Positions 32,962 to 42,725 of a stretch of DNA of 64,000 nucleotides are shown piece after piece. The position numbers and the translations under genes were made by a program. Source of the DNA: Halobacteriovorax vibrionivorans (lineage in GTDB: Bacteria; Bdellovibrionota; Bacteriovoracia; Bacteriovoracales; Bacteriovoracaceae); NCBI RefSeq assembly GCF_003346865.1, contig NZ_QDKL01000001.1, forward strand, positions 868,001 to 932,000, given 5' to 3'. Each line of letters begins with the position of its first letter. The stretch's first letter is position 1. Under the pieces are notes generated by a model. The model did no database searches and had not been told where the DNA came from. It saw only the letters and a program-made list of their open reading frames with translations.

Positions 32962-34953
32962 TTATTGCCAAGGATTTGACCAATTACCAGAGCTTGGCGA
33001 CCTTGTTTGATTACCCATCAGATTAAAGTTCCCCTGACCATTCCAACCATTAGATGTTTGAAAGTTTGTTTGTCCAAGTCCACCTAAGTCTAAATTAAAC
33101 CCTGGTATACCATTAGAGTAACTTGAAGTATCTCCAGTCCAAAGATCAAAAGGGCTTCCTGAAGAAGCAGATGCTAATTGTGATTGAAGATTATTAAGCT
33201 GAGTTGTACGGTAAATATTATTAAAGCGACCAAGAGTACTTCTCTGTTCAGAGATCGCACTTCCATATCTATTGTTAAAATATGAATTATAATCGCTCAT
33301 ACTATTTTGTTTCCACCCCATATATTGATTATAAATATATGGTACATAAGTACTTTGAACCGTCATACAATCTTGATAATTCCCACCAGAAGTACAGTAA
33401 CTACTTACTAAATCTTTAGCATATGATTGAATATAATCATCATAAGCACTTAACTTAGCTTGTTGTTGCTGACGATCCTTCGCTGCTCTTTCTTGTAGAC
33501 CTTGAATGATCTTTCGACGTCTAGCAAGTGGTGATTTATCTCCAGCTCTTAGTAAAGCCTCATCACCCCAGTCAGCAAGTGTCCCTCTTTCAAGTCGACT
33601 AATTGCTTTATCACTATTTGTCTCTGCCTTATCAACAGTTCTCTTATTTGCACCCTCAAGTTTTACATTAGAAAACTCTTGAGCATGAATAATTCCAGTT
33701 AAAACTTTACGTCCTGAAGTTTGCATATTTTCTTCACGTAGGGCCGCGATAACACGCTTATATTCAGCACCATTTTCATTTTGACGATTAAATTTTGCAA
33801 TAAGATCATTTATCTCTTGAATTTTATCCGTAATTTGATCCTTACGTCTTTCATCTTCAGTACTTTCACCAAGCTCATCATATTCAGTCATTAGATGCTC
33901 TAATTCACTCTTAAGAGCTGGGATTAATTCTTTTGAAAACTTATTCATATGATTTGCATACTCGCGTAAAAGTTCTTTACGCTTATCTCGGCTAACACCA
34001 TATTCATCACCGTTTTCAATATCTTCAGCAGATGGAGCAATATCTCTTTCGATTTCCTCCATTCTTGTAACCATTTCTTCAACTTCATCTTCAATTAAAG
34101 AATGCTGAATTCCTGAAAGAAGTCTTGTTAAATCATCATAGTTACCACCAGATGAACTTCTTAATTTCTTTAAGCTATCTGCAATATCCGTTAAATTCTT
34201 TCCGTTACACGCAGCAATTGCTTCCTCACGTAGGTCGTATTCTGGTGTCGTATTTGCCATAATTTTTCTTTCTGCTGGCTTTGCAAAGTCCATACAATTA
34301 AAACTCGGCTTAGAAAAAGATGTATGTTGTGCAACAGATGCTAAACCAAATGGCATATCATCACGATAATCTAAATCTTTATTTGTTGAAGCAATAACAA
34401 GTTCTGAATTTCTTGATTGATCAATATTTGGGTGATCAATTGTAATACGTGATGGAGATGCAAGGTGTCCTTTATCGATAAGATTTTGAACCTTAAAGAA
34501 ATTTGGATCGCCACCGGCCAAGTGATTCATACACTTTTCATATTCTTTTTCAATTGAGTCACTTCCAGCAGGATATGCACTTGAATCAACTTGAACGTCA
34601 AATTTCAAGTAAATATTATTATCGACAGGATTGGTGATTGCCTCTGCACTAATATCTGAAATACATGCTGATACTCGTGTTGGCATATCAATGATCACTT
34701 TACCATTTGCAACAGTAAATTTTGGAGTATTCCCCAAAAGAAGAGTTTTCATAAATCCGTAAGATACAGCATTATCTCTTCGACATTCAACTGTTGTCGA
34801 TCGGCTAGATGGCCCAACATCAACGCTACCAGTGGTAGAAGTATTACTGCTTCCACTACCAATCGAGCTCGTTCCAGTGAAAACAACTTTTGCACTGCCC
34901 GGTACCATTAAAAGTGAACAAACTAATAACTTTAACTGAATTGCTTTTTTCAT
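32962..34953 (-). CDS. Large exported protein with coiled coil and Asn/Ser/Gly-rich tail
   Basis: A 663-residue protein of unknown function with a signal peptide (cleavage near GSAKV, 21). A Ser/Thr/Gly-rich segment follows (27-52), then a beta-rich region with cysteines, a long charged helical part (about 265-500, heptad-like, rich in Glu/Lys/Arg) and a C-terminal 110 residues dominated by Asn, Gly, Ser, Gln and Tyr. No enzymatic motif is seen. The tail resembles low-complexity surface proteins. It may be co-transcribed with the exported protein gene at 35049-36077, which lies upstream on the same strand (95 bp gap). Confidence 0.72.
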   Translation of the reverse strand: MKKAIQLKLLVCSLLMVPGSAKVVFTGTSSIGSGSSNTSTTGSVDVGPSSRSTTVECRRDNAVSYGFMKTLLLGNTPKFTVANGKVIIDMPTRVSACISDISAEAITNPVDNNIYLKFDVQVDSSAYPAGSDSIEKEYEKCMNHLAGGDPNFFKVQNLIDKGHLASPSRITIDHPNIDQSRNSELVIASTNKDLDYRDDMPFGLASVAQHTSFSKPSFNCMDFAKPAERKIMANTTPEYDLREEAIAACNGKNLTDIADSLKKLRSSSGGNYDDLTRLLSGIQHSLIEDEVEEMVTRMEEIERDIAPSAEDIENGDEYGVSRDKRKELLREYANHMNKFSKELIPALKSELEHLMTEYDELGESTEDERRKDQITDKIQEINDLIAKFNRQNENGAEYKRVIAALREENMQTSGRKVLTGIIHAQEFSNVKLEGANKRTVDKAETNSDKAISRLERGTLADWGDEALLRAGDKSPLARRRKIIQGLQERAAKDRQQQQAKLSAYDDYIQSYAKDLVSSYCTSGGNYQDCMTVQSTYVPYIYNQYMGWKQNSMSDYNSYFNNRYGSAISEQRSTLGRFNNIYRTTQLNNLQSQLASASSGSPFDLWTGDTSSYSNGIPGFNLDLGGLGQTNFQTSNGWNGQGNFNLMGNQTRSPSSGNWSNPWQ

Positions 34954-35048
34954 AAATTATCCTACTTAATTCATCGCTTAAGACATATCGGATAATATAG
35001 GAATTACTTTAAAGACAAATTAATTCAAGTCGTAAAATCAATCACTTA

Positions 35049-36077
35049 CTAAAACAATAGATTTACTTTTTCTTGAATTTCTTCCCCTTCAATAGAAACT
35101 TGAGCGCTTTCACGTTGATCATTTCGCTCTTTAAATTTGATATACTCTTGTCTTCTCTCGGCAATGGACTTATTCGCTGAGTTTAGTAGATAGTATGTTG
35201 GTATTTCTATAAGGTATTTATATGTTGAATTCTTTACTTCTATATATTTTGGAAGTGTATAACGACCATTATAAGTAACATAACTTCTAGGAACAATCGT
35301 ATAAACATCATCACTCATATGTAGTTCCAAGAAGACTAATTGATGAGTATCATTTTTAAATTCACCCTTAATATTGTCTAAGTTTATTGACCAGACAAAT
35401 TCACGATTTCGCTTTATCAACTTAAGATTATTTGTTCCACGATATAATGACGAATTCATAATATTTTTAATTTCTGCCTGCTTTTGTTCACCATCAGCAT
35501 CAAGCGGAGAAACAGGAGCAGCGGTATTAACATCCTCATATTCCTTAACTTTCTCTTCGTACTCTTTCTTCTTAACAAGAAACTTCTTATACTCTTCAAT
35601 AAGGGATGCTTTATCTTTATTAATTAGTTCAGAATTAGATTTATAATTTTCCTCTATTGATTTAAAAATTTTATTAAAACCATAAGAACTATTAAACGTG
35701 TAACTTAAAATCAAGCTCTGAAGAATATTTTTAGTATTATCATTTGTTAATAAACCCTCTATCCTTGTCGCCTTCTTAATGTCACTTACGGCTCCAACAT
35801 CATAACTTCCATTCTCATATTCAACAGCAATCATCTTTTTAAAGTCATCTTCATTTTCTGATGAAACTAATAAATATTTAAAGAAATTTGTATTAACTTG
35901 TGCCGTATCATCATTAAAGTCTGAATCAGCGGCCGTTCGCTTTACGATTATATGTGCAACAACAAGTTCCTTATCTAGTTCACGATTTGAAGGATTTCTC
36001 ATAAGTCCTTCTAATGAAGGAATTGAGGCATAAATATGTGTACTAAATAGTAAAAGCGAAAAAATTAAAACTTTCAT
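35049..36077 (-). CDS. Exported protein of unknown function, 342 aa
   Basis: Starts with a signal peptide MKVLIFSLLLFSTHIYAS. ATG 36077 is chosen because TTAGGAGATTT directly precedes it, whereas an in-frame ATG at 36167 has no ribosome site and would bury the signal. The central part is helical and charged, with KKEYEEKVKEYEDV as a likely coiled coil (about 165-185). The C-terminal half is beta-rich (VYTIVPRSYVTYNGRYTLPKYIEV). No family recognised. It lies upstream of the larger exported protein at 32962-34953 and is divergent from the barrel gene at 36236, so an envelope role is likely. Confidence 0.7.
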   Translation of the reverse strand: MKVLIFSLLLFSTHIYASIPSLEGLMRNPSNRELDKELVVAHIIVKRTAADSDFNDDTAQVNTNFFKYLLVSSENEDDFKKMIAVEYENGSYDVGAVSDIKKATRIEGLLTNDNTKNILQSLILSYTFNSSYGFNKIFKSIEENYKSNSELINKDKASLIEEYKKFLVKKKEYEEKVKEYEDVNTAAPVSPLDADGEQKQAEIKNIMNSSLYRGTNNLKLIKRNREFVWSINLDNIKGEFKNDTHQLVFLELHMSDDVYTIVPRSYVTYNGRYTLPKYIEVKNSTYKYLIEIPTYYLLNSANKSIAERRQEYIKFKERNDQRESAQVSIEGEEIQEKVNLLF

Positions 36078-36235
36078 AAATCTCCTAATTAATACTGATA
36101 ATAATACCAAAAAATATGAGTCATGTAAGTTGAATTTCAAATAAGAAGAAAAGACCGACAATATCAATCAGACATATAGATGTGACGAATTTTAAAATTA
36201 CCTTTATAATATTTCTAAGTTAACAAGGGTATTAC

Positions 36236-37114
36236 ATGAGCAAATTAGTAAAATTTATATCACTATTATTAATCATTCAATTAAGTGCAAATGCAAAAAT
36301 ATTAGACTACAAAACGACGCGTTTAAAGTCGACAGGTGGAGCTGGTGTTGCCTCACTTCTAATGGATGAAGCAACTGTCTTAAACCCGGCCCCTATTGCA
36401 TTTTTTAATATGTCTTCAGTTTATGTTGAGAAATCTTCTACAGACAACAAAGATCTTGAAGAAAATAATTTAAAAGGCTCTTCAAATTTAGCGGTAATTG
36501 CCTCTGATAGTTCAAAGGCTCTAAAAGGATCTCTTTCATACGTTAAGACTAAGAAGGGTGACGAAAATTACAAACAACTGTCTACTTCATTTGCTTCAAC
36601 GGTTGGCCCTAAGTCGTCTCTTGGTTTTACATATCAAGATATAAAAAGAGTTGATAACTATCTAGGAAATATAGAAAAGAATGAATACTCACAAGTTAAT
36701 ATTGGTGTTTTTCATGCAGTCACATCAAGCCTATCACTAGGTATGGTTGCAATGGATCCATTTAAAAGTTCTGAAAATGGAACGAAAGCAATTCTTGGAA
36801 TGCAGTACCAATATGGAAAATTTATTTCCCTAATGCTAGATGCCGGTGCTGATTACACAACAGAGCTTTCTGAGCGCTCTCTTGTAAGAGGTGCTATCCA
36901 ATTCAATGTTCTTTCTGATTTTTATATAAGAGCAGGTATGTTTGACGATAAGATTGATATGCAATCAGGTTCTGGATTTGGAATAAGCTGGATTCAACCT
37001 AAGTTAACTTTAAACTTTGCCATGTCTAATATCTCTGTTGATGAAGATGCTTTATTAAAACAAATAGCTGAAGAGATCCAAGAAACTTCTTTTTCTCTTT
37101 CTTATCGCTTCTAA
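36236..37114 (+). CDS. FadL/PorV-like outer-membrane protein
   Basis: A 292-residue exported barrel. The signal peptide ends near SANAK (20). The mature N terminus TTRLKSTGGAGVASLLMDEATVLNPAPIAFF resembles the start of FadL/OmpP1- and PorV/UPF0164-like proteins (a glycine-rich stretch, then an Asn-Pro-Ala turn). It ends SFSLSYRF with the terminal phenylalanine. At this length a 10-14 strand barrel is possible. AAGGG precedes the ATG. It is 15 bp upstream of the CFI-box protein gene, and together with the LptF/LptG-like permease these form a plus-strand unit. Confidence 0.7.
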   Translation: MSKLVKFISLLLIIQLSANAKILDYKTTRLKSTGGAGVASLLMDEATVLNPAPIAFFNMSSVYVEKSSTDNKDLEENNLKGSSNLAVIASDSSKALKGSLSYVKTKKGDENYKQLSTSFASTVGPKSSLGFTYQDIKRVDNYLGNIEKNEYSQVNIGVFHAVTSSLSLGMVAMDPFKSSENGTKAILGMQYQYGKFISLMLDAGADYTTELSERSLVRGAIQFNVLSDFYIRAGMFDDKIDMQSGSGFGISWIQPKLTLNFAMSNISVDEDALLKQIAEEIQETSFSLSYRF

Positions 37115-37129
37115 CAATCGGTATTTATC

Positions 37130-37828
37130 ATGAGCAATAAAAAGAAAGCTGACGGTGAAGTTGAAGAGTTAAATGAAGGCGTCAAGAATGCATATGCCGA
37201 AAGATTAAAAACTCTTAAACAAGCACTCGATTTTGTTGCTAAAAATGACCTCCCAAAAAGTGTAGAAAAGTTTAAACACTACCTGGGTATATTGGCCGCA
37301 TACAATAGAACAGACGAAAAGCATCTAACACCAAAGATGTTTGATCCAGAAAGAGATGTTGCAGAATTGCTACTTGTAAGCCAGGCTTACTGGAACCTTG
37401 CAAAGTCATATGATAAAAGTCCTAGGTTAAGACAAGAATCGGTTAGATGCTTACAACAATTTATTAAGTTTTCTATTGGGTATAAATATCAACATGCTAA
37501 TGCACAATTAATAAAAAAGTTCTTAAGGTCTGGACAGGCACATAATAAAAAAGCCTTTCAACAGGCTTATGAAAAAATCAATGTTAGATCAAAGAATTGT
37601 TACTTAGCAACACATGCTTATCCAGAAAATGAAGACTTATTAAACACACTAAGGGCCTTTAAAGTTAAGCTAGCAAAGTATAGTGCGGGTATTATTTTTA
37701 TTAATCGTTATTACGATTACTCACCATATATCGTGAATTCTTTTGAACGTAATAGGTCTTTAGATTTTGTATTTAATAAGATACTTTTAAGGCCAATAAT
37801 TTATTTAATCTATAAAGTAGTAAAATGA
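37130..37828 (+). CDS. CFI-box C-terminal domain protein
   Basis: A 232-residue protein without a signal peptide. The N-terminal 150 residues are helical and could form TPR-like hairpins. The C-terminal segment starts NCYLATHAY (156-164), continues DLLNTLRAFK and includes RYYDYSPYIVNSFERN (193-208). This is the layout of the CFI-box domain (CFIATAAYG ... LRxFRD ... YYxxSP), here with CYLAT in place of CFIAT. Domain function is unknown. A hydrophobic C terminus (LRPIIYLIYKVV) could associate with membrane. Its stop overlaps the permease ATG (ATGA), so the two are tightly coupled. Confidence 0.68.
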   Translation: MSNKKKADGEVEELNEGVKNAYAERLKTLKQALDFVAKNDLPKSVEKFKHYLGILAAYNRTDEKHLTPKMFDPERDVAELLLVSQAYWNLAKSYDKSPRLRQESVRCLQQFIKFSIGYKYQHANAQLIKKFLRSGQAHNKKAFQQAYEKINVRSKNCYLATHAYPENEDLLNTLRAFKVKLAKYSAGIIFINRYYDYSPYIVNSFERNRSLDFVFNKILLRPIIYLIYKVVK

Positions 37829-38931
37829 ATGTAGTTAGAACCTTAATCACAAGAGAGTGGCTAAAATTCTTTGCCTCTTCAGCACTATCACTGCTGCTGT
37901 TAATTTCACTTGGAAACCTTATTACAGGATTTTTACGTGAAACAGTAACAGCTCAAGAGGTACTACTTGGATATATAATTCAACTACCAAGCTTCTTAAT
38001 TAAAGTAATTCCAATCTCTTGTTTGATTGCGAGTCTTTTTTCTATTAATAAGTTAAAAAGTAGAAACGAGCTTGTGGCCATTTTTGCGGGAGGATACTCT
38101 CGTCAAAATTATCTTAAAGATATACTTACAACCTCTATCTATGTTGCATTATTTCAATTTATCTTAAGTGGTTATATAAGCCCTTATATAAATTCCAGAA
38201 GAGCAAATATACTTGAAAATCCTGATGAGAAGTTTAGAGTTTTTCAAAAGAAGGGACTTTCATCTTCCACAATTAAATCAGGAAAGATTTGGTATAAATC
38301 ACCAAAGTACTTTTTCTCATTTGCAAATTTCGATCGTAAGACCAATACACTTAATGATGTAACTATTTATCATTACAATGATAATAAGCAGCTTACAAAG
38401 ATCGATACATTTAAGATGTTAAGTTATGACTCAACAACACAGCGTTGGTGGCCAAATGAAGGGATGAGCTACGATGATCTTGAAACTCCTTCATTTCCTA
38501 AAATTGATGCCCATGAATTACCCATCAATCTTGACGAGAGCCTAGAGGAATTCAATAAGATTGAAGCAGATATCTCGACACTAACCTTTTTGCGACTTTA
38601 TGAATATATCTCACAACTAAATAGCAATGGTATCAATGTTAATGAATATCTCGTAATGTTCTACATGCATATTTCAGAAGGGCTTATTTGTATTATCTTT
38701 GCTCTTATTGCGGCCACTAGTATCTTTAATCCAAATAGAAGAAATAGTTCATTTGGTCGCAGTGCTGCATTTATTTTTGTCTTCACAATACTCTACTGGT
38801 TAGTACAAACTTACTTTTTAGAACTAGGACGAAACCTAAAAATTAACCCATTTTTAGCAACTTTTACGGTCCCAGCACTATTCATCCTCTTCATTGCCAT
38901 TATTTTCTATAAAAACAGGCGCTTAACCTAA
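37825..38931 (+). CDS. LptF/LptG (YjgP/YjgQ) family LPS export permease
   Basis: A 368-residue inner-membrane protein with three N-terminal helices (about 15-35, 55-75, 98-120), a large periplasmic beta-jellyroll domain (about 130-260) and three C-terminal helices, the layout of the LptF and LptG halves of the LPS transporter. Motifs such as LIKVIPISCLIASLFSINKL and the RNELVAIFAGGYS segment (coupling helix for LptB) fit. I cannot decide between LptF and LptG, and the second half and LptB are not nearby. It is translationally coupled to the CFI-box gene. Confidence 0.88.
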   Translation: MNVVRTLITREWLKFFASSALSLLLLISLGNLITGFLRETVTAQEVLLGYIIQLPSFLIKVIPISCLIASLFSINKLKSRNELVAIFAGGYSRQNYLKDILTTSIYVALFQFILSGYISPYINSRRANILENPDEKFRVFQKKGLSSSTIKSGKIWYKSPKYFFSFANFDRKTNTLNDVTIYHYNDNKQLTKIDTFKMLSYDSTTQRWWPNEGMSYDDLETPSFPKIDAHELPINLDESLEEFNKIEADISTLTFLRLYEYISQLNSNGINVNEYLVMFYMHISEGLICIIFALIAATSIFNPNRRNSSFGRSAAFIFVFTILYWLVQTYFLELGRNLKINPFLATFTVPALFILFIAIIFYKNRRLT

Positions 38932-38962
38932 GTTTCCTGACTGGACTTGTGCGGTGCACACG

Positions 38963-38971
38963 TGATATAAG
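38963..38971 (+). promoter_or_regulatory. Extended -10 promoter directly before def
   Basis: TGATATAAG is a TG-n-TATAAT-type extended -10 ending 6 nt before the def ATG at 38978. The predicted transcript starts at about the start codon. A weak GTGGG upstream of the ATG would not be transcribed in full. Confidence 0.45.
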
Positions 38972-38977
38972 TGGGCC

Positions 38978-39568
38978 ATGAATACTACAGAAGAATTTTT
39001 AAAAGACTACACCCTAGAAGGTGAAAAACTAGAAATATTTACTTATCCAGCACCAATTCTTAAAAAAGTTGCAGAGCCTGTCACAGAATTCAACGACTCT
39101 CTTAAGAAATTGGCCAAAGACATGCTCTATACTATGTATCACGCACCAGGTATTGGCCTTGCGGCACCACAAATTGGTGTTTCTGATCGCATCTTTGTAA
39201 TGGACATCGATTTTGAAAGAAAAGAAGTAACTCGTGCAGATGGTACACGTGATTACGACATCTCAAACTTTAATCCTAGAATTTTCATCAATCCTAAAAT
39301 TGAAAAGACTGCTGGTGACATCGTTTATGAAGAAGGTTGTCTATCTGTACCTGGAATATATGAAGAAGTGAAAAGAGCTGAAGCAATTAAAGTTACATAT
39401 CAAGACTTAGATGGAAATGAGCAAATTCTTGAAGCAGATGGACTATTATCAGTCTGCATACAACACGAGAATGATCATCTTGATGGAATTGTATTTTTAG
39501 AGAGATTATCAACTCTAAAAAGAAACTTCCTAACAAAAAGATATATGAAGCGAGTAAAGGGCAGATAG
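38978..39568 (+). CDS. def: Peptide deformylase
   Basis: A 196-residue metalloenzyme that removes the formyl group from nascent N-terminal methionine. All three motifs are present: GIGLAAPQIG (58-67), EGCLS (119-123, metal ligand C121) and QHENDHLDG (162-170, ligands H163 and H167). There are 17 extra residues before the usual start (EIFTYPAPIL), and no alternative start codon gives a shorter protein. An insertion near 80-97 (ERKEVTRADGTRDYD) lengthens the loop between two strands. Its stop overlaps the GTG of fmt, giving the usual def-fmt pair. Confidence 0.97.
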   Translation: MNTTEEFLKDYTLEGEKLEIFTYPAPILKKVAEPVTEFNDSLKKLAKDMLYTMYHAPGIGLAAPQIGVSDRIFVMDIDFERKEVTRADGTRDYDISNFNPRIFINPKIEKTAGDIVYEEGCLSVPGIYEEVKRAEAIKVTYQDLDGNEQILEADGLLSVCIQHENDHLDGIVFLERLSTLKRNFLTKRYMKRVKGR

Positions 39569-40512
39569 TGAAAAAACTTAAAGCAGTATTTTTTGGAACT
39601 CCTGATTTTTCATGTCCAAGCCTTGAACTACTTGCAAATCACCCACAGATTGACCTGCAATTAGTTGTAAGTATGCCGGATAGAAAAGCTGGCCGTGGAC
39701 AAAAACTGCAATCTCCACCAGTGATCGAATACTGCAAAAACAATAGAATTAACTTCTATCAAACAGAGAATATCAATAAAGATGAAGAGCTACTTGCTAA
39801 ACTAGAGGAACTCAATGCTGATTTCTTTTTAGTTCTAGCATTTGCACAATTTCTTGGGTCAAAAGTTTTAAATATGCCAACTATTGGATGCTTCAATATC
39901 CACACTTCTCTATTACCAAAGTATAGAGGTGCTGCACCAATACAGTATGCACTTTTAAATGGTGATAATGAAACTGGTGTATCAATTCAAAAAATGGTCA
40001 AGAAGATGGATGCCGGAGATATCGTAAAAGAATCAAAACTTCCAATCTCATTTGAAGAAACAGGTGGACAACTATATACACGTCTAAAGTTTGCTGCCTC
40101 ACTTACTCTAAATGATTTCATTCAAGATATGATTAGCGATGACATCTCTTCTTATAAGCAAAATGAAGAAGATGTTACTTTTGCACCAACATTGAAAAAA
40201 GAAGACGGCCATATCAAGTTTTCTGAAAAAACATATAATGAAATTCATAATCAAGTACGTGCACTAAAACCTTGGCCTGGAACATTCTGCTTTCTAAATG
40301 GTAAAAGACTAAAAGTTTTAGAAATTAGTCCTTACACAGGAAACAAATTGAATGCAGGTGAGATTAAAATAAGTGACAATAAAATCTTAGTAGGATCGAA
40401 AGATAAAACTATACGTCTAGATATGATTCAACTGGAAGGAAAGAAAGCCTGCCGAGATACTGATGCAGTAAACGGGCTTACTAATAAATACGATACATTT
40501 GAAATTTCATAG
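39568..40512 (+). CDS. fmt: Methionyl-tRNA formyltransferase
   Basis: A 314-residue enzyme that formylates initiator Met-tRNA with 10-formyl-THF. It starts with GTG overlapping the def stop (TAGTG). The N-terminal domain shows FFGTPDFSCPSLE, PDRKAGRGQKLQSPPV and the catalytic GCFNIHTSLLPKYRGAAPI, followed by the GVSIQKM.KKMDAGDI motif. The C-terminal OB-like domain (RALKPWPGTFCFLNGKRLKVL) is complete. It works in sequence with Def. The next gene, rpe, starts 10 bp later with a GAGGAGA ribosome site. Confidence 0.97.
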   Translation: MKKLKAVFFGTPDFSCPSLELLANHPQIDLQLVVSMPDRKAGRGQKLQSPPVIEYCKNNRINFYQTENINKDEELLAKLEELNADFFLVLAFAQFLGSKVLNMPTIGCFNIHTSLLPKYRGAAPIQYALLNGDNETGVSIQKMVKKMDAGDIVKESKLPISFEETGGQLYTRLKFAASLTLNDFIQDMISDDISSYKQNEEDVTFAPTLKKEDGHIKFSEKTYNEIHNQVRALKPWPGTFCFLNGKRLKVLEISPYTGNKLNAGEIKISDNKILVGSKDKTIRLDMIQLEGKKACRDTDAVNGLTNKYDTFEIS

Positions 40513-40522
40513 AGGAGATTAG

Positions 40523-41176
40523 ATGAAGACCATAATATCACCAAGTATTTTAGCCGCTGACTTCACAAATCTAATTTCCGATATCTCTGTAATTGAAGAT
40601 GTAAACGATCTATGGCTTCATCTTGATGTTATGGATGGTCACTTTGTACCAAACTTAACATTTGGTATTCCCATTATTAAACAATTAAAAAAGAAAACAA
40701 AACTACCTCTTGATGTTCACCTGATGGTAACTAATCCAGAATTTCATATGGAAGAGCTAAAGGATGTAGGGATAGAAAATATCACTTATCACTTTGAAAT
40801 TGAGACAGACCATATGGAGCTCATTTCAAAATATCGTAGTCACTATAATAGCATTGGTCTTTCCATCAAACCAAAGACCAAGGCACAAGATCTAGATTTA
40901 GAACTCTTAAAGAAACTAGATCTTGTATTAGTAATGTCAGTTGAACCTGGTTTTGGAGGGCAAAGCTTCATGCCAAATGCCTTGGATAAAATTGAATATT
41001 TAAATAAGGTGAGAAAAGAAAATAACCTAAGTTTTAAAATACAAGTTGATGGAGGCATCAACAAAGAGACCGGTACAAAATGTCGTAACAAAGGTGCCGA
41101 CAATATGGTTGCAGGCTCATATATTTTCGGAAAAGAAAAAGATCAATATAAAACACAAATAGAGACTTTAAGATAG
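40523..41176 (+). CDS. rpe: Ribulose-phosphate 3-epimerase
   Basis: A 217-residue TIM-barrel enzyme interconverting ribulose-5-P and xylulose-5-P in the pentose phosphate pathway. Motifs: ISPSILAADFTNL (5-17), LHLDVMDGHFVPNLTFG, DVHLMV, MSVEPGFGGQSFMP and VDGGINKET, holding the metal ligands and both catalytic aspartates. Standard length. It lies between fmt and hutH in what looks like one transcript from def to hutI. Confidence 0.96.
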   Translation: MKTIISPSILAADFTNLISDISVIEDVNDLWLHLDVMDGHFVPNLTFGIPIIKQLKKKTKLPLDVHLMVTNPEFHMEELKDVGIENITYHFEIETDHMELISKYRSHYNSIGLSIKPKTKAQDLDLELLKKLDLVLVMSVEPGFGGQSFMPNALDKIEYLNKVRKENNLSFKIQVDGGINKETGTKCRNKGADNMVAGSYIFGKEKDQYKTQIETLR

Positions 41177-41186
41177 GAATATAAAG

Positions 41187-42725
41187 ATGAAAGAAATTAT
41201 TATCGATGGACACAGTTTAAGTGTCGATGACATCTATGAAGTATCATACGCAAAAAAGAACACTGTAAAAGTAAAACTAAGTGATATTGCACGAGACAAT
41301 ATGTTTAAGTCTAAAGCTTACGTTCAAAATATTGTTGATAAAGGTGAGCCAGTATATGGGATCAATACTGGTTTTGGTGCCTTATCCGATAAACACATCA
41401 AAAAAGAAGATCTATCACAACTTCAAGTTAACCTTATTCGTTCACACTGTACTGGAGTGGGTAAACCATTTACGAAAGAAATCACGAAAGCAATTATGCT
41501 ACTTAGAGCAAATTGTCTCGCTTCTGGATTTTCAGGTGTAACGATTGAAGCCGTTGAGTTATTAATTGAGTTTATCAACAATGATATTATCCCTGTTGTT
41601 CCTGAAAAAGGATCAGTTGGAGCCTCCGGTGACCTTGCTCCCCTTTCACATATTGCACTTGCTTTAATTGGTGAAGGTGAAGTTGTTTACGGCGGTAAAG
41701 AGGTTCGCTCAGATTTTGCCATTAGAGATATCGGAAGAGAACCAGTTGTCCTTGGACCAAAAGATGGACTTGCTCTAATAAACGGAACAGCTGTTATGGC
41801 CGCACTTGGTGCACTGGCAATTAAGAAAACAGAAAATCTAGTTAAAGTTGCCGATATTTGTGCAGCAACTACTTTAGATGGAGTACGTGGAACACTAAGA
41901 GCGTATGATCCAAAAATTCATGGACTAAAACCTCACCCGGGACAAATTGCATCTGCAATTAACGTAAATAATATTATTGCTGGAAGCCAAATTCTTGACT
42001 CACACGTAGACTGTGGAAAGGTTCAAGATCCATATTCTCTTCGTTGTGTTCCTCAAGTTCATGGAGCCTCAAGACAAACACTTGCTCATGCCAAAGAAGT
42101 AATTGGTATTGAATTAAATGCTGTTACTGATAATCCTCTAATATTCCTTAGTGAAGATGAAGTTATCTCTGGCGGAAATTTCCACGGTGAAGCTATTGCT
42201 ATGGTTATGGACTATCTTGCAATTGGTGTTGCTGAATTATGTAATATTAGTGAAAGACGTGTCGAAAAAATGATGAATCCTACATTCTCAGATCTACCTG
42301 CGTTCCTTACACCAGAATCAGGTCTTAATAGCGGTCTAATGATCGCACACGTTACTGCTGCTGCACTAACTTCTGAAAATAAATACCTATGTCACCCTGC
42401 TAGTGTGGACTCAGTACCAACATCAACTGATAAAGAAGATCATGTTTCAATGGGTGTAACATCAGGACGAAAACTTCATGAAGTAATTGAAAATGCAACA
42501 AAGTGTCTTGCCATTGAACTACTATGTAATACACAAGCAATTGAATTCCATAGGCCATTAAGATCATCAGATGCAATTGAAGAGTTAATTGCTCATATCA
42601 GAAAGTCTGTCGATAAAATTGAAGAAGATCGCGTATTTTACAAAGATATTAACTATATTGAAGCTCTAGTTGATAATGGCGAATTATTAAGAGCTGTAGA
42701 AAAACACGTCGGGAAATTAAAATAA
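41187..42725 (+). CDS. hutH: Histidine ammonia-lyase (histidase)
   Basis: A 512-residue MIO enzyme converting L-histidine to trans-urocanate and ammonia. The MIO-forming triad A146-S147-G148 is in GSVGASGDLAPLSH. YGINTGFG (57-64) supplies the catalytic tyrosine, and QDPYSLRCVPQVHG plus the C-terminal EFHRPLRSSD motif match bacterial HutH. The stop overlaps hutI by one base (TAATG). hutU (urocanase) and hutG/hutF are not in the window, so the pathway must be completed elsewhere or is partial. Confidence 0.97.
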   Translation: MKEIIIDGHSLSVDDIYEVSYAKKNTVKVKLSDIARDNMFKSKAYVQNIVDKGEPVYGINTGFGALSDKHIKKEDLSQLQVNLIRSHCTGVGKPFTKEITKAIMLLRANCLASGFSGVTIEAVELLIEFINNDIIPVVPEKGSVGASGDLAPLSHIALALIGEGEVVYGGKEVRSDFAIRDIGREPVVLGPKDGLALINGTAVMAALGALAIKKTENLVKVADICAATTLDGVRGTLRAYDPKIHGLKPHPGQIASAINVNNIIAGSQILDSHVDCGKVQDPYSLRCVPQVHGASRQTLAHAKEVIGIELNAVTDNPLIFLSEDEVISGGNFHGEAIAMVMDYLAIGVAELCNISERRVEKMMNPTFSDLPAFLTPESGLNSGLMIAHVTAAALTSENKYLCHPASVDSVPTSTDKEDHVSMGVTSGRKLHEVIENATKCLAIELLCNTQAIEFHRPLRSSDAIEELIAHIRKSVDKIEEDRVFYKDINYIEALVDNGELLRAVEKHVGKLK

